From Acidobacteria bacterium AH-259-L09 (lineage in GTDB: Bacteria > Acidobacteriota > UBA6911 > RPQK01): a DNA stretch of 9,459 bases. The notes beneath the pieces were generated by a model. It had not been told where the DNA came from and made no database searches. It worked only from the letters and a program-made list of their open reading frames with translations. Of the stretch, positions 1 through 6,477 are shown one piece after another (positions within the stretch are counted from its first letter, which is position 1; every line of letters starts with the position of its first letter). Location of the stretch: NCBI GenBank assembly GCA_027717875.1, contig JALLOL010000086.1, positions 1 through 9,459 of the forward strand, given 5' to 3'. Both the position numbers and the translations under genes were made by a program.

Positions 1-62
1 CTCCTTTGTTCTGCGTCCTGAAAAAAGGAAGGAAGAGGTCGGGCAGATTCTAGCACACGTCA

Positions 63-77
63 GCCCCGAGCCGGGGC
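63..77. other. GC-rich hairpin upstream of the transporter gene
   Basis: GCCCCG and CGGGGC form a perfect 6-bp stem with a 3-base AGC loop. No T-run follows on either strand, so it is not a convincing intrinsic terminator. It could be an operator or part of the end of an upstream gene. Apart from this, a weak promoter candidate and a leader frame, I see nothing definite in bases 1-204. Confidence 0.3.
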
Positions 78-146
78 CAGGCTGGTGGTACATTTGGGTG
101 TGCAACCCTTCGCAGTAGTGTTACCATCCGTGACGCGACGCAAGTT

Positions 147-173
147 TTGACACTGTCTGTTTCTGGTTATGCC
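147..173 (+). promoter_or_regulatory. weak sigma-70 promoter candidate for the transporter operon
   Basis: A perfect TTGACA at 147-152 is followed after 15 bases by TATGCC at 168-173. The -35 box is ideal, but the -10 box is poor and the spacer short. It lies about 60 bases before the transporter start, where a promoter would be expected. The call rests mainly on the -35 box and position. Confidence 0.25.
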
Positions 174-204
174 GCGACCTTTCCCCGGGACCAGTTTAGC
201 AGCC

Positions 205-254
205 AAAGGAAAGTCATGAAGAAACAAGCGGATGGCCCCATCTCTCACTCCTGA
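205..254 (+). promoter_or_regulatory. Shine-Dalgarno plus 12-codon leader frame overlapping the transporter start
   Basis: AAAGGA at 205-210 sits 5 bases before an ATG at 216. This opens a 12-codon frame (MKKQADGPISHS, stop at 252-254). The transporter ATG at 232 is in another frame, inside this leader, and has no good ribosome binding site of its own. The transporter may be started by coupling to the leader. Alternatively, a single-base indel may separate the true start (216) from the body of the gene. Confidence 0.4.
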
Positions 255-1542
255 ACTGCAGCGATGGCGCTATCAGGTTTTTGCCATCACCTGGTTGGCA
301 TATGCGGGTTTTTACCTGTGCCGAAGAAATTTCAGCGTGGTCATGCCCCTGCTGGAAGCAGATCTGGGCTATACGAAAATGCAGTTTGCCACGGTTATCT
401 TTGCTTTCAGTCTGCTCTATACGCTGGGTCAATTTTGCGGAGTGCTATCAGATCGCTTTGGTCCCCGCTTGATAGTGGGAATCGGGCTCTTTGTCTCCAT
501 CTTTTCCAACCTGATGATGGGATTTGCAACGTCTTTCCTCTTTTTGACCGCTTTCTCTTGCCTGAGTGGCGCCGCTCAGTCCACAGGATGGCCGGGCTTG
601 GTCAAGAACATGGCCAACTGGTTTCGCCGCCGCGAGCGAGGCGTGGTGATGGGCTGGTGGAGTACAAACTACGTTCTCGGTGGATTTTTTGCCACTGTCT
701 TTGCAACCTTTGTTGCGACCCACCCAACCATCTTGGCCCAGTGGGGGTGGCGGCGAGGGTTTTGGTTACCGGCCGTGTTCCTCTTCTTCATCGCCCTAAG
801 CTTCGTTCTGATGACACGAAATAATCCCGGTGATGCCGGCCTTGCGGATATCCCGGAAGGCGACCACAAAGACGGAATCGGCGCGGAGTCCCAGCTCCCG
901 GCCGAACAGGGGGGTCCAGATCACGATTCTCCCTCGCTTCTTCGGGGTATTTTGTCGGACTCGGCCGTGTGGGTCATCGCCATTACGTATCTTTTCTTGA
1001 AGATGACCCGCTATTCATTTATCTATTGGCTGCCACTGTACATGACAGGACATCTGGGCTATGGAGTGCTTGAAGCGGGATACATCTCCTCACTTTATGA
1101 ACTCGTTGGATTCTCGGGGGCGATTATTGCCGGCTATACTTCCGACAAGTTGATGGGATCACGGCGGTTCCCGGTGGCAGCGGTGATGCTGTGGGGACTG
1201 GCGGCGGTTTGCTTTTTTCACTCTCCCCTGGCCGCCGCGGGGCCAATAGGTGTTTCGATCTGGATCGCACTGATCGGCATCATGACCTACGGTCCGGATA
1301 CTCTGATGTCGGGCGCGGCGGCTCAAGATGCCGGCTCCCGAAAGGGAGCGGCCACGGCCGCCGGCTTGATCAATGGGGTGGGTTCAATCGGCCAGCTCTG
1401 TTCTCCCTTCCTGGTAGCTTATATTACGGACCAATACGGTTGGGATAGCCTTTTCTATCTCTTTGTCATTTTCGCCCTGATAGGAGGCAGTCTGATGGCG
1501 ACCAAGTGGAATTACTGGCCCCCGGAGGCCAAAACAAGGTGA
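232..1542 (+). CDS. OPA-family organophosphate:phosphate antiporter (MFS, GlpT/UhpC type)
   Basis: This 436-residue inner-membrane MFS protein has about 12 hydrophobic segments in two halves, joined by a hydrophilic loop at about 197-240. OPA hallmarks recalled from E. coli GlpT are present: YAGFYLCRRNFS at 24-35, MFS motif A GVLSDRFGPR at 70-79 with a degenerate second copy at 301-312, the TM7 segment MTRYSFIYWLPLY at 258-270, and YGPDTLMSGAA at 353-363. R31 and R260 line up with the two phosphate-binding arginines of GlpT (R45 and R269). The GlpT substrate-site histidine (H165) appears to be Tyr147, which suggests a different substrate. The family exchanges sugar phosphates, glycerol-3-phosphate or phosphonates such as fosfomycin for phosphate. 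It lies 20 bp before a PbfA-like enzyme, so an amino-organophosphate or aminophosphonate substrate is inferred. A UhpC-like sensor role is possible but no uhpAB genes are visible. ATG 232 is the first in-frame start after a stop at 217. Confidence 0.88.
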   Translation: MAPSLTPELQRWRYQVFAITWLAYAGFYLCRRNFSVVMPLLEADLGYTKMQFATVIFAFSLLYTLGQFCGVLSDRFGPRLIVGIGLFVSIFSNLMMGFATSFLFLTAFSCLSGAAQSTGWPGLVKNMANWFRRRERGVVMGWWSTNYVLGGFFATVFATFVATHPTILAQWGWRRGFWLPAVFLFFIALSFVLMTRNNPGDAGLADIPEGDHKDGIGAESQLPAEQGGPDHDSPSLLRGILSDSAVWVIAITYLFLKMTRYSFIYWLPLYMTGHLGYGVLEAGYISSLYELVGFSGAIIAGYTSDKLMGSRRFPVAAVMLWGLAAVCFFHSPLAAAGPIGVSIWIALIGIMTYGPDTLMSGAAAQDAGSRKGAATAAGLINGVGSIGQLCSPFLVAYITDQYGWDSLFYLFVIFALIGGSLMATKWNYWPPEAKTR

Positions 1543-1548
1543 AATCAT

Positions 1549-1553
1549 GGAGG
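1549..1553 (+). promoter_or_regulatory. ribosome binding site deciding the pbfA-like start
   Basis: GGAGG lies 9 bases before ATG 1563. The open frame extends back to an ATG at 1506 inside the transporter gene, but that start has no such site and would add 19 residues encoded by transporter sequence. The site therefore favours 1563. Confidence 0.7.
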
Positions 1554-1562
1554 TCGGAGAGA

Positions 1563-2930
1563 ATGGACAGTAAGGACAATAACCTTTCACGATTTCGATC
1601 CGAGGGAGACTTGAATCTGTCCCCGCAGCGCACAGCCTGGATCCAAGAGAACCTCGACACCAAAACCCGGCACTGGTTGGAGGAAGACGCCCGTTACTTC
1701 CTTCATCAGTCGCTTTCAACGCCGTGTCTTAATGTTCTGGCTGGTTGCGACGGGATTTACATTGAAGATCTGCAGGGCAATCGCTACATGGATTTTCACG
1801 GCAACAGCGTTCACCAAGTCGGTTTCAGCAATCAGCGGGTGATCAAGGCCATCCAGGCACAGATGAGAGACCTTCCCTTTTGTCCCCGCCGCTACACCAA
1901 CATCCCTGCCATCCAACTGGCCAAGAAGCTGGCCCAGCTGGCACCTGGAGATCTAAACAAGGTTCTCTTTGCCCCCGGCGGGACGACTGCCATGGGAATG
2001 GCACTCAAGCTGGCCCGTGCGGCCACGGGAAGATTCAAGACCATTTCCTTTTGGGATTCCTTTCACGGCGCTTCTCTTGATGCCATTTCCGTGGGTGGCG
2101 AAGCCATCTTTCGCAGTGGGATCGGCCCGCTCCTTCCCGGCACCGAGCATGCTCCGCCGCCCGATCCCTACCACTGCCTGTGGGAGTGCGGGAGTGAGTG
2201 TAATCTGAAATGTGCCGGCTACATCGAATATATCCTGGAAAAGGAGGGGGATGTGGGGGCCGTTATCGCCGAAACGGTGCGCAGCACTCCGGTGATTCCT
2301 CCCCGGGGCTACTGGGAGGCCATTCGGGCAGCCTGTGACAAGCATGGCGCCTTGCTGATTCTCGACGAAATCCCACATGCCCTGGGTCGAACCGGCCGGA
2401 TGTTCACTTGTGAACACTACGGAGTGGTTCCCGATATGCTCGTCATAGGGAAGGGACTGGGCGGAGGAATCTTCCCACTGGCGGCCCTGATCGTCCGTGA
2501 GGATCTGGATGTCATGCCGGACCGGGCACTCGGTCATTACACGCATGAGAAGAATCCGGTAGCCTGCGCGGCTGCCCTGGCCACCATCGAATGCCTGCAA
2601 GAAGAAGGCCTGATTGAGAACGCCAGAAGCGTGGGGGAGTACGCCCTGCAGCGAATGCGGGAAATGATGGCCGATCATGAAAGCATCGGAGAGGTCCGGG
2701 GTTTGGGTCTTCTTTTGGGCATCGTTCTAGTGAAGGATCGAACCAGTCACCAACCCGCCGTCGAGGAGGCCGAGCAGGTACTGTACTCTGCGCTGGCTAG
2801 AGGCTTGAGTTTTAAAGTGACGATGGGACATATCCTCACCCTGACGCCACCCCTGACCATCACCCGCCAGGAAATAGACAAGGCGCTGGACATCCTCTGC
2901 GAGTGTCTGGCAGAGGTGGAAAACAGATAA
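1563..2930 (+). CDS. pbfA: class-III PLP enzyme, probable (R)-1-hydroxy-2-aminoethylphosphonate ammonia-lyase
   Basis: This 455-residue cytoplasmic fold-type I PLP enzyme belongs to the class-III aminotransferase group. It shows the PLP phosphate loop APGGTTAMGMALK (137-149), SFHGASLDAIS (166-176), the cofactor aspartate in LILDEIPHALGRTG (265-278; D268), and the Schiff-base lysine K297 in VIGKGLGGGIFP. The N-terminal block RYFLHQSLSTPCLNVL (44-59) and MDFHGNSVHQVG (76-87) are, from memory, typical of PbfA. PbfA converts (R)-1-hydroxy-2-aminoethylphosphonate to phosphonoacetaldehyde and ammonia, feeding PhnX or PhnY/PhnA. Related lyases act on phosphoethanolamine, so that substrate is a real alternative. 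No phnW, phnX, phnY or phnA is visible here; they could lie outside the window or elsewhere in the genome. The gene follows the OPA transporter by 20 bp, probably in one operon. A regular cysteine cluster, C205/C209/C213/C217, is unusual. The enzyme class is secure; the exact substrate is less so. Confidence 0.7.
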   Translation: MDSKDNNLSRFRSEGDLNLSPQRTAWIQENLDTKTRHWLEEDARYFLHQSLSTPCLNVLAGCDGIYIEDLQGNRYMDFHGNSVHQVGFSNQRVIKAIQAQMRDLPFCPRRYTNIPAIQLAKKLAQLAPGDLNKVLFAPGGTTAMGMALKLARAATGRFKTISFWDSFHGASLDAISVGGEAIFRSGIGPLLPGTEHAPPPDPYHCLWECGSECNLKCAGYIEYILEKEGDVGAVIAETVRSTPVIPPRGYWEAIRAACDKHGALLILDEIPHALGRTGRMFTCEHYGVVPDMLVIGKGLGGGIFPLAALIVREDLDVMPDRALGHYTHEKNPVACAAALATIECLQEEGLIENARSVGEYALQRMREMMADHESIGEVRGLGLLLGIVLVKDRTSHQPAVEEAEQVLYSALARGLSFKVTMGHILTLTPPLTITRQEIDKALDILCECLAEVENR

Positions 2931-2938
2931 GTGCAAAC

Positions 2939-2957
2939 CCGGTAGGAGCATTACCGG
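2939..2957 (+). terminator. hairpin after the pbfA-like gene, doubtful terminator
   Basis: CCGGTA and TACCGG pair as a 6-bp stem with a 7-base loop, 8 bases after the stop codon. A competing pairing with the following ACCGGTCCGGT is possible. Only a weak T-containing stretch follows, so termination would be partial. The strong ribosome binding site further on (about 2990) suggests transcription may continue to a third gene. Confidence 0.3.
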
Positions 2958-3006
2958 TCCGGTCGGGATTCTTAAAGCGAGACACTTGGGGAGGAGGAAA
3001 AAAACA

Positions 3007-3324
3007 ATGTCGGATTTCCAGAATGGGCGAGTCCTATGTTTTGTAGTGGCGTTTGTTCTCTGGATCGCCTGCGCACCCTTTTCGGTAGTCAATTCTGGGC
3101 TAGACAAGCTCGCCGGCTATCCAAGTTTTTCTCACTTGCAAATCTTCATCCAAGAGCACCAGGTCGGCATCACAGTCTTTTTCGATCCGCCCTTTGTTTT
3201 CCAGACCGAGCAAGGCGGCGGGCTGAATGGTTGCCATGGCGACGATCCTCTTAAGATCGTCCTCATTCAGCCAGTCATAAAGATTCTTCAGGCCTCTATC
3301 CATGGTCAGACTACTTCCCGCTAA
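3007..3324 (+). pseudogene. probable 5' fragment of a secreted or membrane protein gene, running into antisense nagA
   Basis: GGAGGAGG at about 2990-2997 sits 9 bases before ATG 3007, one of the best initiation sites in the window. The first 31 residues look like a signal peptide or first membrane helix: a short polar start, then the hydrophobic stretch VLCFVVAFVLWIACAPF (9-25). From 3100, exactly where nagA ends on the other strand, the frame is only antisense of nagA for another 75 codons. The simplest reading is that the third gene of the phosphonate-type operon lost everything after about codon 31 when the nagA segment was joined here. I do not recognise the original protein. A genuine 105-residue protein is possible but less likely. 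Confidence 0.4.
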
Positions 3325-4254
3325 AACTCCCTCTTGGTTGCGGCACACACCCTCTTTTACTGTCACTTCCACGTTGCCGACCCGATGCCTGCCGTCGGGC
3401 ATATCCGCCGCGCTGATCGCATCGGTGACAAGAACTAGTTTGTCAGGACCTTTGCACCGCGCAAGAAATCTTACCATGACTGGATGGACGTGGATCCCAT
3501 CGGCGATGATTTCGGCCGAAATGTCCTCCGAATCCAAGACCGCCCCAACCAGACCGGGTTCCCGATGGTGAAGTTCAGGCATGGCATTGAAAATGTGGGT
3601 TGCCAGATTTGCACCGGCTTCAATAGCCTCCACAGCACAGCCATAATCGGCATTCGAATGACCCAACGAGACAATCGACAGCTCCTTCCTCGCCTCGTGA
3701 ATCAGCTCGAGGGCACCTTTCATTTCAGGTGCCAGTGTCAGCATCCTCAACTTACCGTTTGCCGCTTTGAAGTACTTTTGGAAAATCTCCAGAGAAGGTG
3801 CCTGAATACAATCCGCCCGGTGAGCGCCTTTCTGGGCTGGATTGATGAAAGGACCTTCCAGATGAATGCCGAGAGGCCGTGCACCCGGCAACTGGTCGTC
3901 CAGAACCTCCGATAGTGCCTGGAGAGAGCGCACCAGTTCTTCCTCGTGGTCTGTAATGATGGTGGGAAGAAAAGCGGTTGCTCCGTGAGCGGCCAGAGAA
4001 CGGGACATCTTTTCAAGTGCCTGGTGCGTCCCCTCTGCAGCATCACCCCCGGCCGTGCCATTAATGTGCAAGTCGACCATTCCAGGAATCAGACAGTGTC
4101 CTGTGTATACTTTGGTTTCGGGGGGAAGATCTAGAGACTGTTTGCCTACGTAGCTGATCTTGCCGTTCTGGATATGGACGAGACCATCTTCCCAATCATC
4201 CTCAGGAGTTAGAATTTGCTTCGCATAGATGACCAGGCTGTTGACAGTACTCAC
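3100..4254 (-). CDS. nagA: N-acetylglucosamine-6-phosphate deacetylase
   Basis: This cytoplasmic amidohydrolase removes acetate from N-acetylglucosamine-6-phosphate to give glucosamine-6-phosphate, in amino-sugar and cell-wall recycling. It has 384 residues counted from GTG 4254, a normal family length. Motifs in order (numbered from that GTG) are PGMVDLHINGTAGGD (57-71), GIHLEGPFINPAQKGAH with metal ligand E133, SLGHSNADY with H199, THIFNAMPELHHREPG with H220, and LVTDAISAADMPDG with catalytic D278. These match the E. coli set E131/H195/H216/D273. The first metal motif is H-I-N, between the HxH of B. subtilis-type enzymes and the QxN of E. coli. The start is uncertain. A near-perfect Shine-Dalgarno (4251-4260) overlaps GTG 4254, and the codon at ideal spacing is GTC, not a normal start. 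The longest frame begins at ATG 4383 inside transketolase, but those extra residues do not look like NagA. No nagB is adjacent. It is divergent from transketolase. Confidence 0.9.
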   Translation of the reverse strand: MSTVNSLVIYAKQILTPEDDWEDGLVHIQNGKISYVGKQSLDLPPETKVYTGHCLIPGMVDLHINGTAGGDAAEGTHQALEKMSRSLAAHGATAFLPTIITDHEEELVRSLQALSEVLDDQLPGARPLGIHLEGPFINPAQKGAHRADCIQAPSLEIFQKYFKAANGKLRMLTLAPEMKGALELIHEARKELSIVSLGHSNADYGCAVEAIEAGANLATHIFNAMPELHHREPGLVGAVLDSEDISAEIIADGIHVHPVMVRFLARCKGPDKLVLVTDAISAADMPDGRHRVGNVEVTVKEGVCRNQEGVLAGSSLTMDRGLKNLYDWLNEDDLKRIVAMATIQPAALLGLENKGRIEKDCDADLVLLDEDLQVRKTWIAGELV

Positions 4255-4269
4255 CTCCTCTAATATAGT
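4241..4269 (+). promoter_or_regulatory. near-consensus sigma-70 promoter for transketolase
   Basis: TTGACA at 4241-4246, a 17-base spacer, and TATAGT at 4264-4269 match consensus in 11 of 12 positions with ideal spacing. The predicted transcript start is about 4275-4277, only about 10 bases before ATG 4286. The message may therefore be nearly leaderless, which agrees with the lack of a Shine-Dalgarno before that ATG. The promoter overlaps the first codons and ribosome binding site of nagA on the opposite strand. Confidence 0.75.
4251..4260 (-). promoter_or_regulatory. very strong Shine-Dalgarno for nagA
   Basis: On the - strand this reads GAGGAGGTGA, 9 of 10 bases matching the full anti-16S complement AAGGAGGTGA. 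The codon 8 bases after GGAGG is GTC (4245-4243). The only near in-frame standard start is the GTG inside the site itself. The site also falls within the spacer of the transketolase promoter on the + strand. Confidence 0.7.
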
Positions 4270-4285
4270 ACGCTCGCCTAAATTA

Positions 4286-6181
4286 ATGAAGAAATACGCC
4301 GAAGCTCCAACAGGCGGTATCTCTCCTGGTCTAGTGAGATCCCTCGAGACTATGGCAAACCGCCTGCGTAAGCATTCACTCACTTCAACCTCTGCAGCAG
4401 GATCGGGACATCCCTCGTCATGCCTTTCTTGCGCAGAGCTCGTCTCAACCCTTTTCTTCCATTTCCTACGCTTCGATGTTAAGAATCCCGATCATCCTTT
4501 TAACGACCGATTTGTGCTCTCGAAGGGGCATGCTGCACCGGTGCTCTGGGCCGCCTGGGCGGAGGCTGGAGCATTTCCAGTTGAAAAGCTGCACACCTTG
4601 AGAAGAATTGACAGCGATCTGGAAGGACATCCCACTCCCCGGAATCCGTGGGTAGACGTCGCTACCGGTGCACTCGGTCAGGGTCTGTCGATTGGTATTG
4701 GGATGGCATTGGCCGCAAGGATGAACAAGACGGGCAGTCGAATTTTTGTCCTACTGGGTGACGGTGAAGCCGCGGAGGGTTCGGTGTGGGAAGCGGCTGC
4801 ACTGGCCGGCCATTACCATCTGGATAATCTGATTGCCATTGTGGACATCAACCGGTTAGGCCAAAGCCAGGCCACCATGTACGAACATAATTTAGAGAGC
4901 TACCAGCAGCGCTTCGCGTCCTTTGACTGGCACACTCAGGTGATCGACGGCCACAGCGTTGAAGAGATCGCCAGCAGCCTGGAGTCAGCCGTTGCAGCTC
5001 AAGGCCGGCCCGCTGCCATCATTGCTCGCACCATTAAAGGAAAGGGCGTCACTTTTATGGAGGACAAGGACGGGTGGCACGGTAAGCCGGTTGAGCCGGG
5101 TGAAGCGCTTGAAAGGGCTCTGGCGGAAATCGGAGAAAATCTCGAACTCGAAGAAGAACTCCGTCTGAGGCCACCTGAAACAGGGGCTCAGGCCTCTGCT
5201 GCACCGTCGGTCAATCCGGACACTGGATTTGCCATTGAGGCGCCGCACTATTCTAAAGATGAGATGGTGGCGACCCGCCAGGCCTATGGTACGGGTCTGA
5301 GAAAGCTAGGGACTGTTAATCCAGCCGTCGTCGCCCTGGACGGGGACACAAAGAATTCCACCTACTCCCAAAAATTTTTGGAAGAGTTCCCCGATCGCTT
5401 CGTTGAGTGTTTCATTGCCGAACAGAACATGGTGGGAACCGCTGTTGGTTGCAGCGTCATGGGTATGATCCCCTTTGCCTCAACTTTTGCCTGCTTCCTA
5501 AGCCGGGCCTATGATCATATCCGCATGGCGGCCATTTCCCAGGCCAACATCAATCTGTGCGGCTCTCACGCGGGGATCTCAATCGGCCAGGACGGACCTT
5601 CTCAAATGGGTCTGGAGGACCTTGCGATGATGCGGGCCATTGTGGGGTCCACGGTTTTCTACCCTTCCGACGCCGTGTGCGCGGAGCGACTCGTGGCACT
5701 GGCGGCACAAACCCCGGGAATTGTCTACATCCGCACCAGCCGCCCCAAGACACCTGTTCTCTACTCCAATGACGAAGACTTTCGAATCGGAGGGAGCAAG
5801 GTAATCAAAAGCAGCAGTGAAGACCGCGCCACTATCGTCGCCGCAGGCGTCACGCTTCACCAGGCCCTTCAGGCCTACCAAGAGCTGCGCAGCCAAAACC
5901 TGCCGGTTCGAGTGATTGATCTTTACAGCGTCAAACCGCTGGATGAGGAGACACTGCGAAAGGCGGCCCGAGAGACGGGTGTTTTAATTACAGTGGAGGA
6001 CCACTATCCCGAGGGAGGCCTCGGTGATGCCGTACTAAGCACATTGGCCAGCGAATCTTGTAAATTCCGTAAACTGGCCGTCAACGGCCTGCCTCGCTCC
6101 GGCAAACCCGCCGAACTGATGGACAGGTTTGGAATCGACGCTCGAGCCATCGTGACAGCAGTCAGGGAACTCACTTCGTAG
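4286..6181 (+). CDS. tkt: transketolase, full-length two-domain type
   Basis: Transketolase is a thiamine-diphosphate (ThDP) enzyme that moves two-carbon ketol units between sugar phosphates in the pentose phosphate pathway. This one has 631 residues in a single chain, close to animal transketolase and shorter than the E. coli enzyme. Active-site histidines lie in AAGSGHPSS (H41), SKGHAAP (H82), LEGHPTP (H115), DGWHGKP (H265) and CGSHAGISIG (H428). The ThDP/metal motif runs from GDGEAAEG (158-165) to N189 in VDINRLGQ. The pyrimidine domain begins at about 325, with catalytic glutamate E379 in FIAEQNMVG. The C-terminal domain starts at about 500. Segments such as IRMAAISQANINLCGSH closely resemble human TKT as remembered. 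ATG 4286 leaves 23 residues before the conserved ANRLR, as in animal enzymes. Alternative starts are GTG 4334 and ATG 4352. Its promoter is at 4241-4269. The antitoxin gene begins 17 bp after its stop. Confidence 0.93.
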   Translation: MKKYAEAPTGGISPGLVRSLETMANRLRKHSLTSTSAAGSGHPSSCLSCAELVSTLFFHFLRFDVKNPDHPFNDRFVLSKGHAAPVLWAAWAEAGAFPVEKLHTLRRIDSDLEGHPTPRNPWVDVATGALGQGLSIGIGMALAARMNKTGSRIFVLLGDGEAAEGSVWEAAALAGHYHLDNLIAIVDINRLGQSQATMYEHNLESYQQRFASFDWHTQVIDGHSVEEIASSLESAVAAQGRPAAIIARTIKGKGVTFMEDKDGWHGKPVEPGEALERALAEIGENLELEEELRLRPPETGAQASAAPSVNPDTGFAIEAPHYSKDEMVATRQAYGTGLRKLGTVNPAVVALDGDTKNSTYSQKFLEEFPDRFVECFIAEQNMVGTAVGCSVMGMIPFASTFACFLSRAYDHIRMAAISQANINLCGSHAGISIGQDGPSQMGLEDLAMMRAIVGSTVFYPSDAVCAERLVALAAQTPGIVYIRTSRPKTPVLYSNDEDFRIGGSKVIKSSSEDRATIVAAGVTLHQALQAYQELRSQNLPVRVIDLYSVKPLDEETLRKAARETGVLITVEDHYPEGGLGDAVLSTLASESCKFRKLAVNGLPRSGKPAELMDRFGIDARAIVTAVRELTS

Positions 6182-6198
6182 GAGTCATTGATTCAAAT

Positions 6199-6477
6199 AT
6201 GGATTATTCGATTGAACCTGTCACGGTCTTGAAGACCAAAAGTGCCAAGCTGATCCGCAAGGCAAGAGAATCCCGTCAGCCTATCATCATTACACAAAAT
6301 GGCACGGCGACGGCCGTATTGCAAGATGTTGAGAGTTTCGAGCGGCAACGCCAGGCACTTTTGCTTCTAAAGTTTTTAGCAAAAGGTGACCACGAGTTGC
6401 GGGAGGGGAAAGCTGTAAATCACACCAAAGCTACCAGGCTCCTCAAGCGCAAGCTGGAAGAGCTTCAGGGTGGCTAA
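6199..6477 (+). CDS. Phd/YefM-family type II antitoxin
   Basis: This 92-residue protein has the usual Phd/YefM layout. An N-terminal DNA-binding part includes LKTKSAKLIRKARES and the β-hairpin PIIITQNGTATAVLQDVES (about 28-46). A helical, lysine-rich C-terminal tail (from about 55) would wrap the toxin. Such antitoxins neutralise a RelE/ParE-fold toxin and repress their own operon. It overlaps the start of a ParE-like frame by 8 bases, the usual coupling, but that toxin is broken, so this is now a probable orphan antitoxin. AGGAG at 6180-6184, over the transketolase stop, is 14 bases from the ATG, rather far for a ribosome binding site. The gene may be read from the transketolase transcript. 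The family call is from residue pattern alone. Confidence 0.8.
   Translation: MDYSIEPVTVLKTKSAKLIRKARESRQPIIITQNGTATAVLQDVESFERQRQALLLLKFLAKGDHELREGKAVNHTKATRLLKRKLEELQGG

Noticed and set aside
1953..2678. 241-codon open frame on the - strand
   Set aside because: It lies wholly inside the pbfA-like gene, whose motifs are clear. It has no recognisable motifs and is an antisense shadow.
3018..3098. 7-bp inverted repeat CCAGAAT / ATTCTGG around the truncated third gene
   Set aside because: The arms are short, the spacing is 67 bases and there is no T-run. It is not supported as a terminator or an element end.
4282..4310. nagA promoter candidate on the - strand (TTGGAG, 17 bases, ATTAAT)
   Set aside because: Only about 7 of 12 consensus positions match, too weak to list as a feature.
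4255..4383. Upstream extension of nagA to ATG 4383
   Set aside because: The extra 43 residues do not resemble a NagA N-terminus and are antisense to the conserved transketolase start.
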